Assembly: GCA_004802705.1 (NCBI GenBank)
Contig: SGPL01000548.1
Span: 1 to 19,845 of the forward strand
Direction: 5' to 3'
DNA length: 19,845 nt
DNA from: Bondarzewia mesenterica
Lineage: Eukaryota > Basidiomycota > Agaricomycetes > Russulales > Bondarzewiaceae
Shown here: piece after piece, positions 1-9,500 of the stretch
Position numbering within the stretch: position 1 is the first letter of the stretch
Layout of the letters: each line of letters starts with the position of its first letter
The notes under the pieces: generated by a model
Told to the model about the DNA's origin: nothing
The model's database searches: none
Seen by the model: only the letters and a program-made list of their open reading frames with translations
Made by a program: the position numbers and the translations under genes

Positions 1-126
1 TGGTGCTGCCGCCTGAATTGCTGTCGCTGCCGCCTGAATTGCTGTCGCTGCCGCCTGAATTGCTGGTGCTGCCGCCTGAATTGCTGTCGCTGCCGCCTGA
101 ATTGCTGGTGCTGCCGCCTGAATTGC
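1..126. repeat. 21-bp tandem repeat, six copies at the window edge
   Basis: Six near-identical 21-base units, each containing GCTGCCGCCTGAATT, run from the first base to about 126 and are cut by the window edge, so the true copy number is unknown. The variable triplet between cores is GTC or GGT. As 21 is divisible by three, each unit adds seven codons without shifting frame. On the minus strand a unit reads Asp/Thr-Ser-Asn-Ser-Gly-Gly-Ser; on the plus strand it reads a Pro-Pro-Glu-Leu-Leu pattern. Degenerate Ser/Gly-coding sequence continues to about 285. Minisatellites like this are common in genes for fungal wall or surface proteins. Confidence 0.9.
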
Positions 127-538
127 TGGCGCTACCGCTTGAGCTTGAGTCGCCGCCACCGCTTGAGCTGCTACCACTTCCACTACCGCTATTTCCCGAA
201 CTACTTCCACTTTCACCGGAACTGCCACTACTGCCACTGCTCCCGCTTCCACTACTTCCACTAGAAGTACCGCTATTGCTGCCAGAAGAGGACGATGATG
301 TCGGAGTCGTTGCAGGCGCTGTAGATGGAGACGACCGTAATGGAGTAGGCAGTAAGCCATTAACGATATCCCCGACAAGAGATGTCACTCCGTCGACAAG
401 TGGATCCACGATTGGTATAGAAGGGAGTGGGAGACCAAGGAGAGGCGAAGGATCCCGTCCTTTGAGTACATCAACGCCGTGGCGTATGTCGGCGTGCCTT
501 AGCAATGGTGAGCGGTGTATGGTGAGTCTAGGACTCAT
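1..538 (-). CDS. Partial Ser/Gly-rich repetitive protein, 3' end outside window
   Basis: The minus-strand frame is open from an ATG at 538-536 to the left edge (179 codons visible, no stop). The first 65 or so residues are ordinary sequence rich in Leu, Pro, Val and Asp (for example PLPSIPIVDPLVDGV). They are followed by a Ser/Thr/Gly/Asn-rich tract and then the SNSGGS heptad repeats. This composition resembles the glycosylated stalks of fungal cell-wall or membrane-anchored proteins. I see no signal peptide at this ATG. The frame stays open for some 120 bases upstream, so a spliced 5' exon carrying the true start is possible. The opposite strand is also open here (Pro/Leu/Glu repeat), but the minus reading is more protein-like. 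The function is unknown. Confidence 0.5.
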   Translation of the reverse strand, partial: MSPRLTIHRSPLLRHADIRHGVDVLKGRDPSPLLGLPLPSIPIVDPLVDGVTSLVGDIVNGLLPTPLRSSPSTAPATTPTSSSSSGSNSGTSSGSSGSGSSGSSGSSGESGSSSGNSGSGSGSSSSGGGDSSSSGSASNSGGSTSNSGGSDSNSGGSTSNSGGSDSNSGGSDSNSGGST

Positions 539-2041
539 CACGTCGCAGAAAAAAGAACGTGCTGAAAAAGAGCGTGTGGAGCTCCCGTAACGCTTGTACG
601 AGGAACTTAGGAGGATGTGGGGGTCATTGACAGAGGGAGAAAAAGGAACCTTCCACTCTCAAGGGGCGCGAATAAATGGACTCGAGTGTAGACTGATTGC
701 CATTTCAGGAACTATGCCCAGAGACCGAATCCGACGTCGTCCGCATGGCCAGAGGCGTTAAAACCACCGAACATACAAAATTGTATCATGTTGTCCCATA
801 CTTGTCACAGAAACCGGTCTACTGCCCGACTGAATTGACTTCACGCTATTCTGTACGTATTGTCGCCTTCTTTTTTTCTGCCTTTTTTTTTTTACAGACC
901 GACGTCTAGGTGACACAGTTGGACGCCATATCTGAGCATATACGACACCCTGATGACCCTTATCATGACGACCAGGCCGATTGCTCGTGCAGATTCATCA
1001 GCGCATCAACCATCAAAGGATACTTACCCTATCAATCACGGCCGTGCTGATTGCACTTATGGACACATGTGTGCTTGTCCGTGACCGACTTGCCCTTCGT
1101 TGTTTTGTGAGAAACACTCTGCAAAAGTCTGCAAATCGCCAGGAATCGCCCCCATTCTAGTACACGTGTGATACCATTTTGGCACCGATTATCTTTCACG
1201 TGTCTTGACTTGAACACCTGCACGATGATTGGTGCATACGCACATACGCTTATTCGCCTTCTGAAATGATAGACAGCAGTCCTAGTCAATCCGAGGACGT
1301 CTTGGCCACTAGGTGAGAGGTTTCTTCTCCCTGAACTTCCGATTCGATTGCTTCTGGCTGTTTCAATGAAAAAGAGCGAGGGGCATCAATCGGCTCATGA
1401 ATCTATGAATAATTAAGTGTACAATGAAAGAAGACTTGTTCCGCCGTGCGTTTGCTGAACTACAGCCTACTACAGCATTTCCTTTTGTTTGGTATTCGTG
1501 GTCTTGCCAGAACTCACATGTTGGTCTTGTTTGAACTGGTCAAAACGTGACCGCTGGTGTGAGGTGAAATAGGCAGTTCTGAATGCTACTGCAGCATATA
1601 CTAAAGAACGGATCGGGACGTCAAGTAATTGTTTCTGGCATAGTCGAGTTCCTGGATCCCCCGTAAGATGAGACTGTTACGGCTCTCTGTCATCTCCCAG
1701 TCCAGGCAGACCCGCGTTCGAGTAGGTATTAGTTGCATATCTTGGTTCGTGTTTCAGTAGTTCCAGGATTAATCGACAAGACTGGACACTGCCTGCAGAC
1801 CATTGGAATTCTGGCTTCTGCGTTGGATGGACTTCGGTCCAATGACATGCGTACACCATTCGAATTGGCCGTCTCTATCTCTCCTGATGATCAAGACCGA
1901 CAGCGCGCAGTATATCAGTAACGTACCTCCAGACCCCCCCTCACAACGGTCATGAGTAACAGGTCGGATTTTTTTTTTCTACATCTGCTCTGCTTCCAAG
2001 CATCCCCTGACACCAACCCTCCTATATACTACATCGATGAG

Positions 2042-2058
2042 CCGGTCAGCGTGACCGG
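2042..2058. repeat. Perfect 7-bp inverted repeat
   Basis: CCGGTCA (2042-2048) and TGACCGG (2052-2058) are perfect reverse complements separated by three bases (GCG). The site could be a dyad bound by a dimeric regulator or a small hairpin. No gene is recognised nearby, so no role can be assigned. Confidence 0.5.
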
Positions 2059-3645
2059 TGAGTCTTTGTGGATCCTCACTTCACACCCGTTCTGAAGTGT
2101 AGTCCAGAACAAAATCCAGCGTATTTTCTCCTGTGATATTCAAGAGATCCCTCCAGGTTTTTGTCTCTTAACGACGATATCCCATCGTCCTGCAGGATGT
2201 CCTAGGATATCCTCCTGAGTTTCGGGTTTATGATCAGGAGGAGAGCAAAGATGAGCCGAGCCTCAACAGTGCCTCAACCTATCGAATATTTCCTCAGGTA
2301 CTTTCAAAGTGTGAATCATTCCAATCAGTCTCTGCTGATCATTCCTCTATTGAATCTCAAACAAGCCGTACTCGAGTACAGTTTGAGCTAGGGTCCATTC
2401 AAACTTCAACATTTAATTTTCACGGTGGCAGCCATTTTTTCTTCAGCAGAACGTCGTGATACATGCATTAACATCGTGTTTGGGAAGGTGTGCCTGATCA
2501 ACCTTTCTCATATTCAAGTTCACGAACGTTTATCTCGCAGGACTGCAATCTGCCGCAAAAGGCAGCCAACCTCAACGACGTTGTTACTATGCTACTTATG
2601 TCGAGTGTGTATGCTACGGAACCAATACTCGATAATCCTATAACCGCAGGGTTTGACAGAGTATTAGGGAAATCGGCGCGATAGGATCCCTACATGTATG
2701 ACTTGCGAGAGGCCTTCATGATACTTGACTGACGTTCTCACAGGCCTGTTGTCTCTTCAGGTTTCTGCGGTACTAATCCCCCGTGATAAACCTCGCAGTT
2801 GTTCTCGTGATAGCTGCGTAGCGCTTAGCGCTTATCGTTGCGTTCATCTTCCAGTCAGCTTCAACGACAAGGCGCATTGGTCTCGATGGATGTCTCGCAG
2901 TATACAGACTTCGGGGCTTTTACGTATTGAAGAAGAAAGTACTGCTGGTGTGGTATCTGAATGTGCATGAGCCGACACGCCACTTAAACTAGGCTAGTAA
3001 GTTTTGCTCTGCGCTGCCAGTGGGGCTGGAGCAACCAGCTTACAAGACACTTGGCCTCGCGATTGTTTCCCGAATGAGTCGGACACAGCGTCAACCTGTC
3101 GAGGCGTACCACGACAGACCACGACGAGTCCCCAACGAGGTGACATTGCGACCCCCAAAAGCGCTCATTGGTTTGATAGGAACTACATTCCGCCTGACTC
3201 CATTTTGAATGATGCCAAATTCCCCTACCCAAACTGAAATATATGCCGCTTTTTCCTTTGCTTTTCCCAAGAAGGCAAATGATGAAAGACGATGCAAAAC
3301 GCACCCTGTGCGTCAAGGGCCAAGGCGTCGTATGAGCTCCACGCGCGCGTATGCGCTATGTCCTTCCACGTCTCATGTCCAAGTCTCACAAGACTCATCA
3401 AACGCCGTCTTACTCGAAATGAGTTGCGAATGACCTTCATTTTGGTCCCCCATTTCCGAAGGATCGTCACATGAGTTGCAGTCTCAAAATAATGGGGTCG
3501 GAAGAGTCAGTGTGGTACAAGCTGGTGCAAGGTGGAGAAGGTCCTTCGCGAAGAGTCGCACCGCTCGGTTCTCTAACAACCATTGAGCACCGAGTATGTA
3601 AGGCACCATCGAGATCTCACATCCACACTCGTGACTCAAGGCTAT

Positions 3646-3675
3646 CCTTAGGAGGCTAGCGCTGGCCTCCTGAGG
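3646..3675. repeat. 11-bp stem hairpin
   Basis: Bases 3646-3656 (CCTTAGGAGGC) pair with 3665-3675 (GCCTCCTGAGG) over 11 positions with one G-T wobble, around an 8-base loop. It is the strongest simple hairpin I noticed in the gene-poor left part. There is no T run after it and no gene beside it, so it is not called a terminator. Confidence 0.55.
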
Positions 3676-4792
3676 AGGGAGTTTCGTCGAATAAAACATC
3701 ATGGAATGCATATGCACGCATGAAGACCACTGCTTTTTTGGCGAGCACCGGTTTGCTCTCAGGCACATCAATTACAGAATTCAGACGCTCCACAGAACAT
3801 GCTCTGCGGTATACACATTATGTATCCAAAGCCGGCGGGTTCTTGCTCGCAGAAGAGATGGAGACGTAAGAGGACGTCCTTCCTGAAATGGAAAATGGTG
3901 GTTTTGCTCGATGCTTTCCACCATCCCTTCGTCGTGAAAGGAAAGACAGAAAAATGCCGTTGTGGCGCTTCACATACGATCACTTACCTGTTATCTCCAC
4001 CGTGAGCGACTAACATGAGCACCTCAGAGGGCCTTCCATGAAACAATGTAAGTATTGTTCCCTGCAAACTCGTCTGCATTGTTCCTTGCTCATCGGCATC
4101 CAATTCGAGCAAGTCGATGGGCTCCAGAGCCCGGCGCAAGAGTCAAGCCATACGCCGTTCTCGAATGTGAAAACATCGGCGCACCAAGTCGATGATATGT
4201 ATAGTTGTTGGATTGATCATCAACTACAATTTTTTTTTTCTCTGCTGCGATCGAGTCGGGCTGAGAAAGGCTGCCCAGATACCGTCAGGAGCATTCCTAT
4301 GGGCCTTTCAATACATTCATGAGAAATGCAGTGGATTAATGTATGATCTAGCTGGACTCTTCCAAATGCCGAGGCTCGAGAGCTCTATCAGTCCCTAGGA
4401 GATTCCTCGCGCGGCCAGATACACGAAACGGAAAACCGGACTTGGTCAGAAATTTTGGTAATAGTCGACTCGTCGTTTGAAGGTGCAGCTATTCTTTGAG
4501 GCTCATCGATTCAGCATGTCCTCCGTATTCGGGAGCAGTTCCTCATGTGTGCAATGCTCCGCGGCGCTATCTATCCACCCTTCGCGATGTTCAACTGCAT
4601 TCCCTCATGATGACCCCAAATATACTCTGTGGGTCGGAACTACTATATGGTCGGGGTTTGTCTTCTATCTGCGCTCCTTCATAGCAACGCGCGCTTTGTG
4701 AGGAGGCGTGCTCTCTCTTAGGCTGCCATCTCTCGATTGGACGATTGAGCTCCTTGACTTTTGGACGGAGCTGTGGTAGGCTGTGGTACCCT

Positions 4793-4800
4793 TGACGTCA
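4793..4800. promoter_or_regulatory. CRE palindrome TGACGTCA upstream of HAD phosphatase
   Basis: The full 8-base palindrome TGACGTCA is the classical binding site of ATF/CREB-type bZIP factors. It lies about 193 bases before the ATG of the HAD phosphatase gene and 68 bases before its TATA-like box, a plausible promoter position. In fungi such sites often act in stress responses. The match is exact; its use here is inferred. Confidence 0.45.
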
Positions 4801-4867
4801 TGCCGATCTCCGACGCTTAACTTTCCTGCCGCTCAGCGAAAATTTGCCAGACATACCCCGACGACCG

Positions 4868-4875
4868 TATATAAG
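4868..4875 (+). promoter_or_regulatory. TATA-like box of HAD phosphatase gene
   Basis: TATATAAG at 4868-4875 lies 118 bases upstream of the ATG at 4993. It is followed by a region of moderate C/T content suited to a transcription start and 5' leader. Sequence match and position are the only evidence. Confidence 0.45.
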
Positions 4876-4992
4876 GTCAAGGGGAATCAACGCTATGCTC
4901 CATCAAACAACCCAGGTTTTCTCTTGCATACCTGCGTCCACACATCTCGCGCAGCCTCAGATTTACCCTTCTCACGACCAACGACGGAAATT

Positions 4993-6240
4993 ATGTCTCA
5001 GTCTCCACGAACTTTTCACGCCGACGCCGTCCTCTTTGACATGGTGTGTATCCTTCGCATTGGCATTGGTCTCTCATCGGTCTGCGAAGGTTCATTACTA
5101 ACTCCATCAGTGTGTTGACAGGACGGCACGCTTACCGACTCCATTGCCGCTGTAGAGGCTGCCTGGGGCAAAGTCGCCAAGGACATTGGGCGGGACCCGG
5201 CCTACGTGATCGCTGCTACCCACGGCAAGCGTGCGGTTGACAACCTCGCCCAATTCAAACCCCACCTTAAGAAGCACGAGATGGATGGTGCTGTTCAGGA
5301 ATTTGAGGAGACCATCCTCTACTATGCCGATGCCTACCACAAGCACGGTCCCGATAGCCAGACCAACTCACCTTGGTCAACTACACCTGTCACTCCCAAT
5401 ACCCCTGCCACTCACTCTGGCTTCGCTACACCCGAACTTACCATGACGCCCGGCTCTTCTGCGCCTTCCTCACTCGCTCCCTCTCGTGCGCCTTCCTTTT
5501 CTGGCGTCCGTCGCCCATCCTTCGGTACCAACCTCGGTCGTCTTCTTTCTATGTCCATGATGACCGACTCTGAGCCACACCACTTCGAGAATGCGATCAT
5601 AGAGGACGTTTATGAGGAGATGGCTCAGCAGGAGCGCGAGGGCGGGCTGAGCGCCACTGTTGTGAAGGAGGGACTGGTGGGACGAAAGTCAAAATGCCAG
5701 GAGCGTCATCAATTCCAAGCCTGGCAAATTGAGGCGGCCAGCGTTGACCGCTCGGTTCACATCCTTCCCGGTGTGAAGAAGATGATCAGTTCCATTCCAG
5801 AAGGGCGATATGCTGTTGCTACCTCCGGGGCTAGGACTTACGGCAAGTTCCATTCATTATTCCTTCGATTCATTATGTTGAGTTTGTTTTCTTCAGCGTA
5901 TGGTTGCATGACTCGCGTCGGCATTACACCCCCTCCAGTCACCATCACAGCCGATGACAAGCGTCTCAAGGCTGGAAAGCCTGCGCCTGATCCATTCCTT
6001 CTCGCCGCGAAGTGCCTCGGTTTCGACGCGTCAAAATGCGTCGTGTTTGAAGATTCACCTTCCGGCATTCGCGCAGGCGTTGCTTCTGGTGCCACCGTCA
6101 TCGCTGTTTGTACGAGCCACGAGCGCTCGAAGATCGAAAACTGCGGTGCCCACTATATCGTCGAAAACATGGAAAAAGTTAGATGTATTCCACAAGAGAT
6201 AAATGGGGAGTTGAAGCTACAGTTCGAGATCGGTCACTGA
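4993..6240 (+). CDS. HAD-superfamily phosphatase, GPP/DOG-like (3 exons)
   Basis: Exons are 4993-5043, 5122-5842 and 5897-6240 (371 aa). All HAD signatures are present. Motif I is DMDGT, with nucleophile Asp16 and Asp18, split exactly by intron 1. Motif II is VATSGAR, motif III is the lysine in KAGKPAPDPF, and motif IV is VVFEDSPSGIRAG. The cap region has THGKRAVDNLAQF, as in yeast glycerol-3-phosphatases (Gpp1/2) and 2-deoxyglucose-6-phosphatases, which hydrolyse small sugar or polyol phosphates in the cytosol. Those yeast proteins are about 250 aa; the excess here is mostly a Ser/Thr/Pro-rich insertion at about residues 96-190. Intron 1 (78 bases) is GT-AG with a CTAAC branch site. Intron 2 (5843-5896) starts with GCAAGT and needs a GC-AG splice. 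No ATG lies in frame between the exon 1 start and the TATA box. The substrate cannot be fixed from sequence; the family call is firm. Confidence 0.9.
5843..5896 (+). other. GC-AG intron in HAD phosphatase gene
   Basis: The donor is G|GCAAGT and the acceptor TTCAG. The intron is 54 bases, a multiple of three, with no in-frame stop. Splicing joins ARTY to AYGCMTRVGITPP, restoring a family-like sequence. The nearest GT (5847) would give a 50-base intron and break the frame. Retention would insert 18 residues just after motif II. Confidence 0.75.
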
Positions 6241-6430
6241 ATAGGTGACTTAATATTCTGGTTGGCAAGTGGTACTGTCAGAGTTCAGATACTTTGAGAA
6301 ATTGGTCGTTTCTATTTTCACTTCCTCTGCTTCTAGTTTCAACTTCTGTACTTAATGTGTGTACGATGAGTGTACGATGATGCATATCATATGATAATCA
6401 AGACGTGACCTTGTCACAAAGAATTTGTCT

Positions 6431-6468
6431 TCCGCGATGCATGCGTGACGGAATCAAGTCATCGCGGA
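6431..6468. repeat. 9-bp inverted repeat upstream of RAD4
   Basis: TCCGCGATG (6431-6439) and CATCGCGGA (6460-6468) are perfect reverse complements with a 20-base spacer. The dyad ends 79 bases before the RAD4 ATG, where an operator would be expected. The length and spacer would also allow a hairpin in a long 5' leader. Confidence 0.55.
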
Positions 6469-6482
6469 GCCGTCAGCTACCG

Positions 6483-6488
6483 ACGCGT
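6483..6488. promoter_or_regulatory. MluI cell-cycle box (ACGCGT) upstream of RAD4
   Basis: The palindrome ACGCGT is the core of the MCB element bound by MBF (Mbp1/Swi6-type) factors, which drive G1/S transcription of DNA replication and repair genes in fungi. It lies 59 bases before the RAD4 start codon. A single hexamer is weak on its own; the match to the downstream gene's function raises its value. Confidence 0.35.
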
Positions 6489-6547
6489 CCGATATAACTC
6501 AGTCAACTTGAGTTCCTCCTTGTTTCTGTCTACTTACTGTGTTAAAT

Positions 6548-9500
6548 ATGTCAACTCAGGAAGAGCAAGACACACTTCTCAACGCTGAAGACAGCGATGA
6601 TGAAGAGATGGACTGGGAAGAAGTCGCGGTTCCTCAAGATTCCAATGCAGCATCATTGAATGACTTGCACCTTGAACTTGAAGAGGGACCCTCGACGAGA
6701 CCCAGCATAGAGATCACGCTCAACAAGCGTTCGGTGCGAAAAAAAAGATGAGGATAAGGAACAGTGCGTATTCTGCATGTTCTCATGGGTGAATGCTGAG
6801 TGGGAGCATTACTTTCGCTACAGGAGGACGGGTGCCATATCGCATGCCGAACGACTGGTCCGCATAGATTGTCATAAAGTGCATACGGTCGCTCTCCTGA
6901 AGAATGCATCAGTGCGTAATCAGTGGATCAACGATCCTTTGTTACAGGTGTGTGCTCGCTCGCTCGCGCGCATCCATGGGACCCCGCATCTCATCCCTGT
7001 TATTGGTCCATGTTCGTGCAAATGGTGACAGGCTCGCCTGCTCTCTTTAACACCGCTCACACTTCAAAATGATTTTGCCATGATACACAAATCCCGTATA
7101 TCAGAAGTCGCCATGCGTGGCATTATGTTTGAAATTGCCGTCGTCCGTCTTGCGGAATGGTGGTCCACTGAATTTTTCGAAGTCACACCTTCTGGCCACC
7201 TTCGGAGTCGTACCTTTGATGACGTCCAGTCTGAGCTTCTTGCGGGAGGGTTTATTGACGGCGCGGACAAAAAGGGAAAAGGAAAGGCGCGGGAGGTAGA
7301 CTTCAATCCAGACGATGACGATGCGGAAGTTGTGAAGAGTGAGAAAAGTTTGATGAAGCATGCGTTGCAGAAATGGGGGAGCCGAGATGTGAGTGCTCAG
7401 TTGTTTACGTCTTTGTGCAGGGCACTCGGGATTCCCGCGAGGCTCGTGGTCAGTCTGCAAAGTGTGCCATGGCGGGCTGGTGTCGGCAAGCCAAAGACTA
7501 AGCTAAAGCCGAAGAATGAGAAGGGGAAAGGAGAGGACAAGATTGAAACTGCTGAAATGGAGAGCGAAGGTGAGATGGAAATGGAGGAGGTGGAGATTCC
7601 AGCTACTGGAAACTTTCCTGGAGATGGGCAGAAACTAGATGGAGGGTTTATTCCACCAAATGCAAAGGCCAAAGGGAAGGAAAAGGTGAAACCCCCAATC
7701 AAGCTTAGGAAAACGAAAAGCAAGGGGCAAACACTCGACTCTAGCAGACCGCCCAGTGCGTTTTCATTTTTTGTTGAAACTTCCGCACCGTCTTTCACAA
7801 AAGAGACTTTGCATTCCCCTTAATATACTAATTTGTATTTACAGAACCGGCAGACCCAACGACTACGCCACCCGTGTTTTGGACGGAAGTATTTTCCCGT
7901 GCAGATGCACGCTGGCTCCCAGTAGACCCGATTCGTGCCATTGTCAACAAACGCAAAGTATTTGACCCATCTTCGCCTTCGTCCTCTGCAAATGCATCCC
8001 GTGCCATCAGCCGTGCGGCGAGGGTTGACAACCGCATGTCATACGTGATCGCATTCGAGGAAGACGGATATGCGAGAGACCTCACGCCCAGATATGCCAG
8101 AGAGTACGGTGCGAAGGTCGCCAAAGCGCAAGCCGGTGGGAAAGGACGAAGGGAATGGTGGGAGAAGGTCGTGGGCATTCTAACTAGGCCTTATCGACTG
8201 GTGAGAGCTCCATGTCATCCCTGAGTTCTTCGTATTGAGTTCTGATCGTGGTGTTCCTCTGCAGCATCGAGATGACCTTGAAGATGACGAGCTAGCCGCA
8301 AATCAAATTACAGAGGGAATGCCAACTACTATATCTGGATTCAAAGATCATCCGCTGTGAGTTTTCCTTTTTCGTTACTCCTTCGCCGTCTGCTCCAATG
8401 CTCCCACAGGTATGTCCTCTCCCGGCACCTGCACCGTGATCAAGAAATCGACCCCGACACTCCCGAATTAGGAAAATTCCGCGGCGAACCCGTTTATCCA
8501 CGCAGTTCGGTTCTTACGCTAAAGACGGCAGAGAATTGGATGCGGCGTGGGCGGAGTATACGCGCAGGGGAGCAGCCCATAAAACTTGTCAAGCAGCGCG
8601 CAGTGACTATAGGAAGAAAGCGTGAGATGGAAGTTCTCAAGGAGGCGGGGGCAGGTGCGGATGGGGAGGGATCGGACATCATGCAGGGGTTATATGCGGA
8701 GAGGCAAACAGAATTGTACATGCCTCCACCTGTCATTGATGTGAGTCATCCGTGTGGTTGATCATCACCAGAGCTTATCTTGATTTCATTATGCTCTTCA
8801 ACTCTTTAGGGCGTTATCCCGAAGAACGATTTCGGAAATATTGACTTGTACGTCCCTTCCATGCTACCAGCTGGGGCAGTTCATATACCATGTAAGTCAA
8901 CGTATAGTTGATGCGGCTGCGGCCCGTTCGCTAATTACTGTCATGTGCCGTGTGCTAGACAAGGGCGCTGCTAAGGTTGTTCGTCAACTTGGTTTTGATT
9001 TTGCAGAGGCTGTTGTAAGCATCTGACCTGCGAACGCGTTTTCATGACTGAATATAGCGTTCGCACCGTTGACAGACAAGTTTTGAGTTCAAAAAACGGA
9101 GAGCGTTCCCTGTGATCACTGGTATTGTCGTGGCTGCCGACAACGAGCAAGCGGTCCTCGAAGTATTTCCTGTCCTTAAACACTTTGATGCTCGTTGGTT
9201 TCTCACCGATGGCGCTGATTTGTAGGCTTATTGGGAACAAGAGCACAACGCGGCAATCAAAGAACAGGCCAAGCGTCAAGATGCAGTCGTCAAGCGCTGG
9301 ACGCGACTCGTGCAAGGCTTGCGGATACGACGGAGGCTTCAAGAGCAGTACTCGAGCAAGGGTGATGACGATGAAGGCACAAATGGCATCGAAGTGACAA
9401 TACAGAATCCTGCGGAGGTGTGTTGACCCTTTCCACGCTCAACACTCGCCGGTTCTGATAATGTCTGCCCTTCTCTGCGTTATTCAGCAGCCAGGTGGCT

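Larger units (their letters stand above)
539..4780. other. Gene-poor stretch, no recognised gene
   Basis: This stretch of over 4 kb has only short open frames (all under about 111 codons) on both strands. I found no family motif and no coherent chain of exons. It has several homopolymer T runs (near 880-892 and 1970-1978) and isolated splice-like signals. One exon-like piece lies at about 2541-2650, between two AG acceptor-like sites. I saw no terminal repeats, transposase or reverse-transcriptase motif, and no tRNA-like T-arm that folds. It could be intergenic DNA, a decayed mobile element, or non-coding transcripts. Confidence 0.5.
6241..6547. promoter_or_regulatory. Intergenic region, HAD 3' end to RAD4 promoter
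   Basis: These 307 bases separate two tandem genes. They contain an 11-base direct repeat (GTGTACGATGA at 6359-6369 and again at 6370-6380), a 10-base palindrome ATCATATGAT (about 6386-6395), a 9-base inverted repeat (6431-6439 and 6460-6468), and an ACGCGT box (6483-6488). The first half is A/T-rich as expected of a 3' UTR. The elements crowd toward the RAD4 start. Confidence 0.5.

Noticed and set aside
3..590. Plus-strand open frame of 195 codons with Pro/Glu/Leu repeats
   Set aside because: It is opposite the Ser/Gly-rich reading. The repeat is divisible by three so both strands are open, and the plus reading has an implausible composition outside the repeat.
1690..1740. tRNA-like T-loop (GTTCGAGT)
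   Set aside because: The flanking five-base arms do not pair and no acceptor or anticodon arm can be drawn.
2204..2213. Palindrome AGGATATCCT
   Set aside because: A 10-base palindrome is expected by chance in a window of this size, and no gene lies nearby.
7397..7798. Minus-strand frame of 133 codons inside RAD4
   Set aside because: It is opposite the Lys/Glu-rich insert of RAD4 exon 3 and has only Ser/Phe/Pro-rich shadow composition.
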